Positions 48,501-53,386 of a DNA stretch of 64,000 nt are shown piece by piece. The notes beneath the pieces are model-generated. The model ran no database searches, was not told where the DNA came from, and worked only from the letters and a program-made list of their open reading frames with translations. The stretch is from Saccharopolyspora flava (GTDB taxonomy: Bacteria > Actinomycetota > Actinomycetes > Mycobacteriales > Pseudonocardiaceae). The position numbers and the translations under genes are program-made. The number at the start of each line of letters is the position of its first letter. Within the stretch, counting starts at the first letter, position 1. The stretch covers positions 62,001-126,000 of the forward strand of contig NZ_FOZX01000001.1 of assembly GCF_900116135.1 (NCBI RefSeq), in the 5' to 3' direction.

Positions 48501-51500
48501 GTGGTCCGGCCGGTGTCCTTGGTGTTGCGCAGGATCTCGCCGGTGCGGATGGGCTGCGGATCGCCGATCCGCTCGAACCCGCGCACCTGCGGTTCGACCT
48601 TCACCGACACCTGCGGGTGCTTCGACCAGTTCTTGCCGGGCATCCGCGACCACTTGGGGTAGGTGGTGCGCTGGCTGATGTCGATGCCGTTGACCAGGCC
48701 TTCGGAGGTCTCCTCGACGAACTGCGCGGAGTCGACCTTGTCGGCGATCCCGCCGCTGAGGGTGGCGTCGTTCTTGGCCCAGTCCGGCAGGTTGTCCATG
48801 ACGGAGCGGTTGAGCTGCCCGATTCCCGCGTAGCCGTCGAGGTTGGCGATGAGCTGCTGGATCCCGGCGGGCACCGGCACGGCGGGGCGCGGCGTCGGCG
48901 CGGCCTGGTTCTGGGTTCCCGGGTTCTGAGTTCCCTGCACCGCGGGGGTCGTGGTGGCCGGTGCCGTGTCGGGGGTGGGGGCCGGGCGGGGTGCTTCCAG
49001 CACCGTTTCCGGGTAGGCCAGCCGGACCGTCGGGTCGAAGCGGGAGCTGCCGCTCCGGCCGTCGGACTCCCACTGGACCTCGAAGTTGACGTCGAAGGCC
49101 TTGTGGTGGCCGCCGAGCTTGGCGGTGCGCTCGCGCGTGTTGCCGGTCTTGTCCGAGACCGAGCCGGTGCGGCTCTCGCCCCAGCCGAGGAACGGCATGA
49201 CCCGCAGGTTCAGCGAGGTCGCGGCCACCTCGATCGCCGAGTCCACCCAGCCGACCACGACGTTCTGCCGGAGCTTGCGGGACACGGCGTGGCTGGAGAT
49301 GGAGCGGCTCGCGCCCTCGTGCTTGCTGCTCTGCGACGGGCTGTCGCGCACGGCCGAGTCGGGCGTGGCGGCGGGTGCCACGGTGTCGGGGTCCATCCGC
49401 ACGAACACGCTGTGCGTGCCGGACGTGGTGGGAACGTGGAAGCTGCGGCCGCTGGAGAGGATCTGCAGCAGCCCGAGCTCGCCCCGGGTGTTCACCAGCT
49501 GCTGGAACTGCCCCTGCAGCCCGGCGCGCACCGCCGGATCCACGTCGATCTTGGCGGCGACGTTGGCGGCCAGCGGCGCGGCGCTCTCCGGCGACCACAC
49601 CCCGTCGCTGGGCAGCAGCCGCGAGTTGTGGGTGATGACGCCGTCGCGGGTGAGCTCGGCCGGTCGCGGCGTCTCGTCGACGCGCGCGGTCATGTCGGCG
49701 GCGAAGGAGTCCGCGGCACGCGCGGTCTCCGGCAGCACCGGAGCCGGGGTGACCTGCGACGGGTCGGTGAGCGTCAGGTCCAGCGGCGTGTCCTGGTCCA
49801 GCGGCGCGAACAGGTCGTCGGTCGTCGTGCCGTCGGTGGAGGCAGCGTCGGTCGTGGTGGCGTCGGTCGCCGTGTCCGCGGTGTCCCGACCGGTCTCAGC
49901 GGTGTCCTGCTGAGTCGAGTCCTGCTGAGTCTGCGTGGACTGCTGAGTCTGCGTGGACTGCTGCCCGCTGTCCTGGGTCTGCCCGGTCTCCTGGGTTTGC
50001 CCGATCTCCTGGGTTTGACCCGTTTCCTGGGCCGGGGCGGTGTCGACGACGTTGCCGCCGGCGTCGACGGTGACCGTCGCGGTCGACGTCTCGGGCGCGG
50101 GCGTGCCCGGAACCTGGGGCACGGAGGTCTGCGAGGTCGCCGCCACCTCGGTCACCGACGGCGAGGACGTACCGGTCGAGTTGCTGGTGCCGCCGCGCGT
50201 GTTCGGGGAGGACTGGGACTGGGATTGCGTCTGGGTCTGGGACGACGACTGCGCTTGCGGCGCGGTCGAGTTCGTCGTCGCGGGGTTCGACGACGTCGAT
50301 CCGGAACCCGAAACCTGCGTCTGACCGGTCTGGCCGAGACCGGTCACCGGCTGCTGCCCGGACGTCCCGTCACCGCCGGTCACACCATCGCTGCCGGTCA
50401 CGCCATCGGTGCCGGTCACGCCGTCGGTGCGAGTCACACCATCGGTGCTGGTCGTCTCGCTCGCAGCGCGCCCCTGGTCGCCCTGCGCCTGCACATCGGT
50501 CGAAGTCTGCGAGGTGGCCGTCGTGGTGGCACTCGACGAGTTCTGCTGATTCTGGCCGAAATCAGTCTGCGACTGCGTGATATCCGTTCGGGTGCCGTCT
50601 GTTTGGGAACTCGGATCGACCTGCACGGCGGAATCGGTGCCGCCCTGCGCGGGATCGGCGACCTGGGAACCGTTGGACTGCACCGGATCGGCCTGAACCG
50701 ACCCGACCGGCGACAAGGACGGCTGCGTCCCGGCCTCGGTCGTCCCCCCGTCGGTGCCGACCACCTCGGGCGCGGCCTGCTGACCACCGACCTGCGTCGG
50801 CGGCACCACAGTCAAGTCCGATGTGGACGGAACGTTCCCCTGAACGTTCGACGACTCGCCGGACGGAGGAAGCCCGGGCGAGACGTCCGGGTTCGAGGGG
50901 GCGGAACCCGGCGAAACAGCGCTGTTCGCCCCAGATTCCTGCCCGGACGGGACCTGCGAACCGGCAGCCGGGCCCTGGTCGCCGATGCTGACGGTCTCCG
51001 GCGACTCGACGACCGAACCCGTCTCGGATCCGGGCTGCGAGGGGACCTGGGTCTGCGACTCGGCGAGCGACCCCGCGGTGGACTGCGCATCGGCATCGGA
51101 CTCGAACGGGTTGCTCGCGGCATCGGACCCGACCGAAGCCGCGTCGCCACCCCGGCCCCCGCCCTGACCCGGGACCTGCGTCTGCGACTGCCCCAGCGAC
51201 GACGGGCCGCCGCCCGGCACTCCACCACCGACCACGCTGTCGCCGGAAACGCTGTCGCCGGAAACGCTCTGCGCGTCGCTGTCGATGCTGGAGGTGTCCA
51301 GGTCGCCGTCGCCGTCCAGCAACGGCGAGGTGTCGGAGTCGCCGCCCTCGTTCTCGCGCTGCGCGGCGAGGAACGGGTTCTCCCCGCTGCCGGGCGTGAG
51401 GTTGCCGTGGAAGCCGGCGCCGATGACGCTGCCCAGGTTCTCCGACAGCCCGGCGGACATGCCCGCGGTGAACGAGTACGGGTTGGCCTGGAAGCCCTGC

Positions 51501-52492
51501 CCGGTCATGGCGCCGTAGAGGCCCTCGGTGAAGAACTCGTGCAGTCCCTCCTCGATGGCGTCGGCGAGGCCGCGACCGAACTTCTCGGCCCACATGCCCT
51601 TGAGGCTCATGCCCGCGTAGTTGCCGGGCGCCTCGGCACCGAGGTCGCGGGCGATGTGGGTGTTCATGTGGTCGGAGACCTGGGTGGCGAACTTCGCCAG
51701 CGACGGCGCCTTCGGGAAGTCCTCGGCGAAGTTCTTCGACGCGGCTTCGGCGGCGGCCTTGAGGATGTCGTTGTCGATCTTGTCGCCGATGCCCTTGACC
51801 AGGCCCTTGGCGAGCATGTTGCCCATCGCGCCGCCGAGCGCAGAGAACGGCAGGGCCAGCGCCCCGCCCAGGGCGCCGACGGCGGCGGCCTGCTTGGTGG
51901 CGTCCTCGTCCCAGTCGTCGCGGCTGCCCTTGGCCATCTGGATGCCCTGGGCGGCGGCGTCGATGGCGACCTGGAAGGCGATGCCGAACACCTGCGCCTG
52001 GATGACGCGCATGAGCAGCCGGCCCCAGATGTTCTTGAGCAGGAACCGGACGATGGCGTAGCGGCCGGCGAGCCAGGTCATGCTGGCGCCGAAGGTGGGC
52101 CCGGCCATCGCGATGGCCCAAGCGATCTCGGCGAGCAGTTCCACCAGCGAGAGCAGGCTGACGAGCTTGACGTACTCGGTCTGCACCGAGAGCTGCTTGA
52201 GGAACGCGGAGATCTGCTCGTACCCGGCGGCGGCCGTCTCGATGTAGCCGTTGCTCTCCACGTAGGGAGCCATCCGGTCGGCGAAGCGCATCGCGGCCTT
52301 GCCGTAGAACTCGGAGCGGATGAGCTTGATCGCCTCGGCGAGCTCCGGGGTCAGGTCGTTGCGCAGCCGGTTGGCGGTGTTGCGCCACGACTCCGACAGC
52401 CTGCGAAGTTGATCTTCATTGATCTGCGGCCACTTCTCGCCGGTCAAGACCATGAAGAGGTTGCCGACCTCTTCCGGAACCATGATCGCCAT
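36551..52492 (-). CDS. Giant multi-domain T7SS effector (WXG100-like, ARTs, zincins, amidoligase)
   Basis: A 5,313-aa protein, the largest gene here. Residues 1-350 are a CpnT-like WXG100_2 domain (helices, hydrophobic SLLSLVELLAEIAWAIAMAG, then alanine/glycine-rich helices), the probable T7SS targeting part. Residues ~370-930 are Ser/Gly/Gln/Thr low complexity. Residues ~950-2,480 are beta-rich with repeated Gly/Ser-rich stretches. A coiled coil covers ~2,515-2,610. From ~2,860 onward lie zincin, ART1, ART2, ART3, zincin, ART4, amidoligase, ART5 in that order, joined by His/Ser/Arg linkers and PGLPP motifs. The frame is uninterrupted. ATG 52492 and ATG 52483 are both possible. A secreted or cell-surface toxin is the best inference; target and immunity are unknown. 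Confidence 0.9.
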   Translation of the reverse strand: MAIMVPEEVGNLFMVLTGEKWPQINEDQLRRLSESWRNTANRLRNDLTPELAEAIKLIRSEFYGKAAMRFADRMAPYVESNGYIETAAAGYEQISAFLKQLSVQTEYVKLVSLLSLVELLAEIAWAIAMAGPTFGASMTWLAGRYAIVRFLLKNIWGRLLMRVIQAQVFGIAFQVAIDAAAQGIQMAKGSRDDWDEDATKQAAAVGALGGALALPFSALGGAMGNMLAKGLVKGIGDKIDNDILKAAAEAASKNFAEDFPKAPSLAKFATQVSDHMNTHIARDLGAEAPGNYAGMSLKGMWAEKFGRGLADAIEEGLHEFFTEGLYGAMTGQGFQANPYSFTAGMSAGLSENLGSVIGAGFHGNLTPGSGENPFLAAQRENEGGDSDTSPLLDGDGDLDTSSIDSDAQSVSGDSVSGDSVVGGGVPGGGPSSLGQSQTQVPGQGGGRGGDAASVGSDAASNPFESDADAQSTAGSLAESQTQVPSQPGSETGSVVESPETVSIGDQGPAAGSQVPSGQESGANSAVSPGSAPSNPDVSPGLPPSGESSNVQGNVPSTSDLTVVPPTQVGGQQAAPEVVGTDGGTTEAGTQPSLSPVGSVQADPVQSNGSQVADPAQGGTDSAVQVDPSSQTDGTRTDITQSQTDFGQNQQNSSSATTTATSQTSTDVQAQGDQGRAASETTSTDGVTRTDGVTGTDGVTGSDGVTGGDGTSGQQPVTGLGQTGQTQVSGSGSTSSNPATTNSTAPQAQSSSQTQTQSQSQSSPNTRGGTSNSTGTSSPSVTEVAATSQTSVPQVPGTPAPETSTATVTVDAGGNVVDTAPAQETGQTQEIGQTQETGQTQDSGQQSTQTQQSTQTQQDSTQQDTAETGRDTADTATDATTTDAASTDGTTTDDLFAPLDQDTPLDLTLTDPSQVTPAPVLPETARAADSFAADMTARVDETPRPAELTRDGVITHNSRLLPSDGVWSPESAAPLAANVAAKIDVDPAVRAGLQGQFQQLVNTRGELGLLQILSSGRSFHVPTTSGTHSVFVRMDPDTVAPAATPDSAVRDSPSQSSKHEGASRSISSHAVSRKLRQNVVVGWVDSAIEVAATSLNLRVMPFLGWGESRTGSVSDKTGNTRERTAKLGGHHKAFDVNFEVQWESDGRSGSSRFDPTVRLAYPETVLEAPRPAPTPDTAPATTTPAVQGTQNPGTQNQAAPTPRPAVPVPAGIQQLIANLDGYAGIGQLNRSVMDNLPDWAKNDATLSGGIADKVDSAQFVEETSEGLVNGIDISQRTTYPKWSRMPGKNWSKHPQVSVKVEPQVRGFERIGDPQPIRTGEILRNTKDTGRTTGIGSRAVGGLRIRGLFTSGEAKIDGHGSPLQIGPIGVLSLNSSRQESQTGRDSGTNKDKSLEGDGAQRYRIDLSLAAQITARPGGKAEAAPVTVDPTDGATYVWVRNEDVPEFEQALTDALNPGGTATPANPVAVPDAEQRERIRTVIDGDGMFSNVVRVRGTEAVRDQARQHIRQRLTELGADPGQVDWNQVNRDLSGLGPYKVMTKFDDLTGDGKPLTVEVTAGGRKFSFELTGDLGDVTGRRTLDNDVKFSATRRRGSGWKTGFKTGFGVGALVAALARTTIRPSGYGANNYVGGIAGIGGSWTRGKSSGYGDSLESEQRIKYEGKADRVTRDVAFELKATDTSARNPFGRTTPATSMQVPGQADYRVASFLLDADAGWRPGDPVPAAGRGLDDGNRVDMRNTAVVSVADLYGKANEAFHEMQRDAARSAKEGRFERFRRWIAHGGSTDPRHSDPQYLVDVDPQWWRTRVPGMFHTPQVRDDGSHAGWFFDRMQRGAFEMRVHNERPLGPVPGNATWETSNKTGMTVSNGTSSGTEGELGVNFWGAMADANAGVSMSAGRGNDDSLGGSTKSSTQVRTPMDLYTGDLVLTVRADAWQQLFGQPNHRWDAISPYPTGAQSDSVEIVIPDGLLYVKPHTPASSHPDGRLTEDLPLLRDLGKGLDRSVVVNGFTRDTPAEGAPGRLSDDAIRALWHAAPELFPGWTPDSGRPAPLFDATNALRALDNPADVREMLNGGWQRSMFRSRWFGSHYYTFTATAESQPGAEVLDRDGAPAGGYAETQGVRGQGQDSSRDVATALGIMAWPIVPTTAAGDTMAPMPLVGTAQASSAEQANEIDTFQQERSNTDGHVGVRAPVRVNFTVHKFRVPPLLLSTFTEGAAGSSAYRHPELREVTLPPQLSRTQGEVELSLPEFLLDQPTGRTPTTTGRDITDAARQTPSFQLAKSTRDPGLTQQVVDAIVEARGHRDLVHRWFGEGTPNRGKIDALFSPDVLVPNIGPDRQLLSDDGHTSTFRVHDRFLAVDYEVQVKPRLSDPQHLHSWTEEQHDAKRGQEAGSSSGDGNTRGVDTGLGVMTINAQNWSNAENSASRGVTGGETAASALEQSNNSRTGQQQWHRYTATPHYDVVIRSKPHFSPSWSEHRREGAGGFTGTPVEFDVRDGEHTAFETPAPATDPVTPPPDAAVQTGARNPDEVRREIRALEDQIADLTSQYDRVAGRITHIADAVQAMAEPHLDGGPRPDPRQVEIIHRAAVEVTEPDVQRLDRLGREIAENTFELEDLRRAAPDVDPGIAPVDGPAQDNGIRPDESRTDSDGRRFDRSGNLVERGQDGQWRKQRYVALPWLDEHTMVLGVRPETNPYTGQPNHMAGFPAAPGGNAQQRHVGADGDVITPTLTDRIGQDLPGGYRVTGHDGTASTTPGSGNGKADAHFVPVALERTGTPHATAADTREVGRSVEIDVRDLGVTRQNTAREILAAVAHAAGVRDFGSRQAEEFFADPASAQIAESVRDRLPDSPPSAPQPATVAEPDGDVRPPRFEVEAERWKPLDNAFVFGDGTVQRGPGSGIRQEVRYSLTPEPGRWNFEAKLHLRPAPGVTAEDLANVRARTAAGLEQLVNQQAHLLPGPDVEAHAQVVFVDDPAEAFSVIDVVPGKPDDRLNPMDQHRWVAGASPSEFTHEVMHFFGVRDAYPHPRQLLDTADSPVPGDLMDVRQPGTEYRVLDRHMQQIMDVASPHLPGSLVTDGVIPSSSGAVLDSQRETGTSDLSPARPPSDRPHRHHGHDSGSSRSSHSSRSPRSHHSSSQSRPVVLDNPQLRENPPRPSWMYRGDTRAPEVVFRDGMTSWGRDYNLVSHVHGGEHARNSGYVSVTPSATAAHQFVVPDGGKPIRHDGRWYVPMSGQIYQIESSGNMIHMASQNLPQDLLDRMRYQTEWDSVRHVDRRNIHSAMTVSGHFHQGPDGRRTILPGTVPRLTNVDNRDYVPGYRGYDPHADRDSGFTRETDLGLGSSRHRRSPSYEDDYPAPRSSSSYYPRHSSSYDDYYDRRPGLPPSAATPAPQAGNQATEVTLDNPQLRTNPPRPRWMYRGDTRPPAEIFRDGMTSWGTDYDLVAHVHGGDQAKNSGYVSVTPSAIAAHQFVVPDGRDPIRRDGKWYVPMSGQIFQIESSGNMIHMASQNLPQALLDRMKFQTEWDAVRHVDTENIHSAMTVEGYFHQGPDGTRTILPGTTPTITHVDNANFVPGHRGYDPHADPASGFTRDSDLGLAENPQAERDPDVSPGLPPSDDGRYPSRRSHESSRSHRSSRSHHSSSSRHAPSYSTYTAVPSSSQAPTSPVVLDNPQLRENPSRPQWMYRGDTRPPEVVFRDGMTSWGRDYNLVSHVHGGEHARNSGYVSVTPSATAAHQFVVPDGGEPVHYNGRWYVPMSGQIYQIESSGNMIHMASQNLPRELLDRMRYQTEWDSVRHVDRRNIHSAMTVSGHFHQGPDGRRTILPGTVPRLTNVENRDYVPGYRGYDPHADPSSGFTRDTDLGLAPRSSRSSRESSRYDRRPGLPPDPTPAPRGQGDTGSVRVPGPVADSPRIQAPAGPVSAAAVSAQVDADAHRVVLLPPDGARGVEFADSGTRVARDLGKEVVALVDNGRGKLQWRSFQPDGSRPRVVRDDTPTTPDVTVSDASAPDVRREPADQTPAVETSRPTFTVEAERWKPLDNAFVLGEGTVRRGPASGIRQVVSYTLTPEPGRWNFEAKLHLRPAPGVTAEDLANVRAHTAAGLDRLLNTPENVLPGPDVRAHGEVTFVDDPAQADGVIDVVPGKPDDRSNPMDQHRWAAGASPSEFTHEVMHFFGVRDAYPHPRQLLDTADSPVPGDLMDVRQPGTEYRVLDRHMQQIMDVASPHLPGSLATDGVIPPSSGTTSPAQRGTDPADVSPGVSPDDRYRRSHESSRSHRSSRSHHSSSSRHTPSYSTYTAVPSSSYASSSSQAPAQPSGRVRLDNPQLRTNPRRPQWMYRGDTRPPEVIFRDGMTSWGTDYNLVAHVHGGDAARNSGYVSVTPSSVAAHQFVVPDGGDPIHHGGRWYVPMSGQIYQIESSGNMIHMASQNLPQDLLDRMRYQTEWDAVRHVDRRNIHSAMTVHGYFHQGPDGRRTILPGTTPELTNVENRHYVPGFRGYDPHADPYSGFTRDTDLGLAPPAPRQPSRSSHESSRSVPTSYSTTSYYYPASSSGSYYYDRRPGLPPGQDGTTGDVSSRATDPSSASSVPRDQRFAAILDTYREARAAVAAGSNPVRYHAEGVPGGASSRPDARFGTEIEFTVPEEHFDVAVQELGAAFRDAGLGDWRDGQELASGLVKKAPDRWRLVDEDTLENGIEAVSEKLGGDARSWQRFATAADIIRSVVDKYGGSVDEGGGHVNISFDGTPFTPQAGVALAGLAKAREQSLYRLSNSTMGGGQRELRAVGPMPVPPRADAVSTAEDVRGLNSSRNEGLNFEHVTASPNDRWEFRMFPSSTDKGEWQARVELGAAMVAAAQDPATHDRIDALLSDPRLLGDETGDRSEEAQLNDLLDLLDVLPLSKAAEQQIVELFAATEPWRRSGATDDFQTLAVPTRDGLHYPSPRDDVANLVQQARDARPSPDEQIIRFTPSEDGDGVSLWDGADRSPREFANHVRLHPGFDEDRRVVVEADDADVRAVQDVARLLGNAEIRPRQGGDADRADVSPGLPPSDDGRYSSRSRHSHESSRSHHSSRSHHSSRSHHSSSSRHTPSYSTYTAAPSSSSSSQSRPVVLDNPQLRENPPRPSWMYRGDTRAPEVVFRDGMTSWGRDYNLVSHVHGGEHARNSGYVSVTPSATAAHQFVVPDGGEPIRHNGRWYVPMSGQIYQIESSGNMIHMASQNLPQDLLDRMRYQTEWDSVRHVDRRNIHSAMTVSGHFHQGPDGRRTILPGTVPRLTNVENRDYVPGYRGYDPHADRDSGFTRETDLGLGRSPRRRRSPSYDDEYYDDHPSSSSRR
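36638..37228 (-). repeat. ART5: pertussis-toxin-S1-like module
   Basis: C-terminal-most ADP-ribosyltransferase module of the giant protein (about residues 5,090-5,285; Met of WMYRGDTR is residue 5,107). It carries R in YRGD, H in LVSHVHGG, the S-containing YVSVTPS and Q-x-E in RYQTEWDSV. It differs from ART1 at only three residues in about 197. Class A by the GRDYNLVSHV signature. Confidence 0.85.
37975..38655 (-). other. Amidoligase-like domain of the giant protein
   Basis: About residues 4,610-4,840. FGTEIEFTVPEEHF matches the opening Glu-rich strand of the Amidoligase_2 family, GGGHVNISFDG its metal/ATP-facing His block, and WEFRMFPSS the later Arg-containing strand. Known members are ATP-grasp/GCS-like COOH-NH2 ligases that occur in bacterial conflict systems (family knowledge). 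It would form an amide bond on a target protein or peptide. Located between ART4 and ART5. Confidence 0.65.
38991..39587 (-). repeat. ART4: pertussis-toxin-S1-like module
   Basis: About residues 4,303-4,500 (Met of WMYRGDTR is residue 4,321). Class B signature GTDYNLVAHVHGGDAARNSG, with YVSVTPS and YQTEWDAV. The later GYFHQGPDG and PGTTP are shared with ART2. Confidence 0.84.
39848..40450 (-). repeat. Zincin domain B (HExxHxxGxxD)
   Basis: About residues 4,015-4,215. HEVMHFFGVRD starts at residue 4,154 and gives the metal ligands His, His and Asp in the snapalysin-like arrangement; GDLMDV about 30 residues on is a plausible Met-turn. The domain is a near copy of zincin A and both start at AERWKPLDNAFV. 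Confidence 0.8.
40936..41533 (-). repeat. ART3: pertussis-toxin-S1-like module
   Basis: About residues 3,654-3,853 (Met of WMYRGDTR is residue 3,672). Class A signature GRDYNLVSHVHGGEHARNSG, with R, H, YVSVTPS and YQTEWDSV intact. It differs from ART1 and ART5 mainly at the linker-proximal ends and in GEPVHYNG. Confidence 0.84.
41735..42329 (-). repeat. ART2: pertussis-toxin-S1-like module
   Basis: About residues 3,389-3,586 (Met of WMYRGDTR is residue 3,406). Class B signature GTDYDLVAHVHGGDQAKNSG. The Q-x-E block reads KFQTEWDAV. It is the most divergent of the five copies. Confidence 0.84.
42503..43100 (-). repeat. ART1: pertussis-toxin-S1-like module
   Basis: About residues 3,132-3,330 (Met of WMYRGDTR is residue 3,150). 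The order YRGDTR, PEVVFRDGMTSWG, NLVSHVHGG, SGYVSVTPS, YQIESSGN, RYQTEWDSVRHV, NIHSAMTV parallels pertussis S1 (YRYDSR, PEDVFQNGFTAWG, VLDHLTG, FVSTSSS, YEV, TYQSEYLAHRRI, NIRRVTRV). Every catalytic position in S1 (Arg9, His35, Ser52, Gln127, Glu129) has its counterpart. Confidence 0.85.
43300..43900 (-). repeat. Zincin domain A (HExxHxxGxxD)
   Basis: About residues 2,865-3,065. HEVMHFFGVRD starts at residue 3,004, followed by GDLMDV as possible Met-turn. The pattern is that of metzincin-like proteases with a third Asp ligand. A mixed alpha/beta lead-in starts at AERWKPLDNAFVFGDG. The role could be self-processing of the giant protein or action on a target. Confidence 0.8.
44665..44945 (-). 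other. Coiled coil of the giant protein
   Basis: About residues 2,515-2,610. The heptad-like run begins RREIRALEDQIADLTSQYD and continues through VQRLDRLGREIAENTFELED. It separates the beta-rich part from the enzymatic array and may act as a stalk or self-association element. Confidence 0.6.
45050..49650 (-). other. Beta-rich repeated middle region of the giant protein
   Basis: About residues 950-2,480. Several ~250-residue units each contain a Gly/Ser/Thr-rich stretch with alternating polar and hydrophobic residues (examples GIAGIGGSWTRGKSSGYGD, GVNFWGAMADANAGVSMSAG, GVMTINAQNWSNAENSASRG). This is the kind of amphipathic strand pair that can form a beta-barrel. CpnT-type proteins pair such a channel part with a toxin (established for Mycobacterium tuberculosis CpnT). 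A translocation or surface function is inferred. Confidence 0.45.
49705..51385 (-). other. Low-complexity Ser/Gly/Gln/Thr linker of the giant protein
   Basis: About residues 370-930. Short recurrent motifs include SQTQVPGQ, GVTGTDGVTG and QTQETGQTQ. Likely disordered and possibly a flexible tether through the cell envelope. Confidence 0.75.
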
Positions 52493-52565
52493 AGTTCGCC
52501 CTCACGCCCCCTCGTCCGCACGTGAACGGGCGCGGCGCAACCCCTTTCGCGCCGCGCGCCCGCGC

Positions 52566-52898
52566 TCACGCCTTCCTGCCGCCCCGCGTCACCTCGCTGT
52601 TCGCGGTCGAGTTCATGTCGTCGAAGGTCTTGCCGACGTCGACGACCTTCTCGCCGTCGGTGCCGATGCTCAGCCCGAGCATCCGCAGGAACTCCAGCCC
52701 GTCCTTCTCGCCGGGCTCGTACTTGGAGCGCAGCGTCTTGGCGATGTCGTCGTCGCCCTCGATGGCGAAGGCGTTGCAGTCGTGCGCCAGGTCGGCGTAG
52801 ATGGAGTTGGCGGTCTCGGCGATGCGGGTGAGGTCGACGCCTCCCTTCTTGAGCGCCTCGATGTCGGCCGCGACCAGGTCGTTTTCCTCACTTGCCAC
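52566..52898 (-). CDS. Small helical T7SS-associated protein, 110 aa
   Basis: An all-helical acidic protein (ADIEALKKGGVDLTRIAET, IYADLAHDCNAF, EFLRMLGLSIGTDGEKVVDV). It resembles the small partner proteins that precede WXG100_2 effector genes in actinomycetes, but no W-x-G motif is present. It overlaps the YbaB-like gene by 11 nt and lies 73 nt before the giant effector, so it is probably that protein's export partner or chaperone. ATG 52898; the overlap with the upstream gene supports translational coupling. Confidence 0.78.
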   Translation of the reverse strand: MASEENDLVAADIEALKKGGVDLTRIAETANSIYADLAHDCNAFAIEGDDDIAKTLRSKYEPGEKDGLEFLRMLGLSIGTDGEKVVDVGKTFDDMNSTANSEVTRGGRKA

Positions 52899-53325
52899 GA
52901 TCGGTTCCCTCCCCCTCGTCGGCGGTGCCGGACATGCTGTCGGCTTCCCGGACCGCCTCGTCGAACATCTTGTCCAGGTCGAAGTCGCCGTTGACCATGT
53001 CGGTGAGCGCCGAGCCGAAGCCCGCGGGCGCCATCGCGCTGTAGACGGCGAGGGACTTCTGATTCGCCTCGTCCTGGGCCTGCTGCACCAGCTCGACGAT
53101 CTTGTTGGCCAGTTCGGCGGGCGCCATCGTGCGGTAGCGCGTTCCGGAGAACTTCAGACCCGTGAGCCGTTGCCGGTGGTCCACGGTCGCGGTGAGGGAG
53201 CGGTCCTTGCTGGAGACCGTCGTGGTCTCCTTCTCGGCCCGCTCTTGCGCCTCGCGGATGCGCTCCTGCTGCTTGCGGAGGTCCGCCAGCGCGTTTTCCA
53301 TCTGGTTGAACAGAGGAGAGGACAT
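52888..53325 (-). CDS. YbaB/EbfC-like protein
   Basis: A 145-aa protein of the YbaB/EbfC nucleoid-associated fold, of the type often found next to T7SS effectors (EspL-like context). It begins FNQMENALADLRKQQERIRE (amphipathic helix), followed by the beta part TATVDHRQRLTGLKFSG and the helix APAELANKIVELVQQA. The ATG at 53325 has AAGGAGGGA with 6-nt spacing; a GTG two codons upstream abuts that site. In T7SS loci such proteins are thought to stabilise or escort substrates or to act in regulation; DNA binding is not shown here. Confidence 0.85.
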   Translation of the reverse strand: MSSPLFNQMENALADLRKQQERIREAQERAEKETTTVSSKDRSLTATVDHRQRLTGLKFSGTRYRTMAPAELANKIVELVQQAQDEANQKSLAVYSAMAPAGFGSALTDMVNGDFDLDKMFDEAVREADSMSGTADEGEGTDRGK

Positions 53326-53386
53326 CGCCACTCCCTCCTTCCCGATGCCTGTCCGATCGGCCCCAATGCCTGTCCGATCGGCGCCG

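Noticed and set aside
43310-52525. A 3,071-codon open frame on the plus strand opposite the giant effector
   Set aside because: It is the antisense shadow of a real gene: very high G+C keeps stop codons rare. Its product is His/Arg/Gly-biased low complexity without domains, whereas the minus-strand product has recognisable catalytic motifs.
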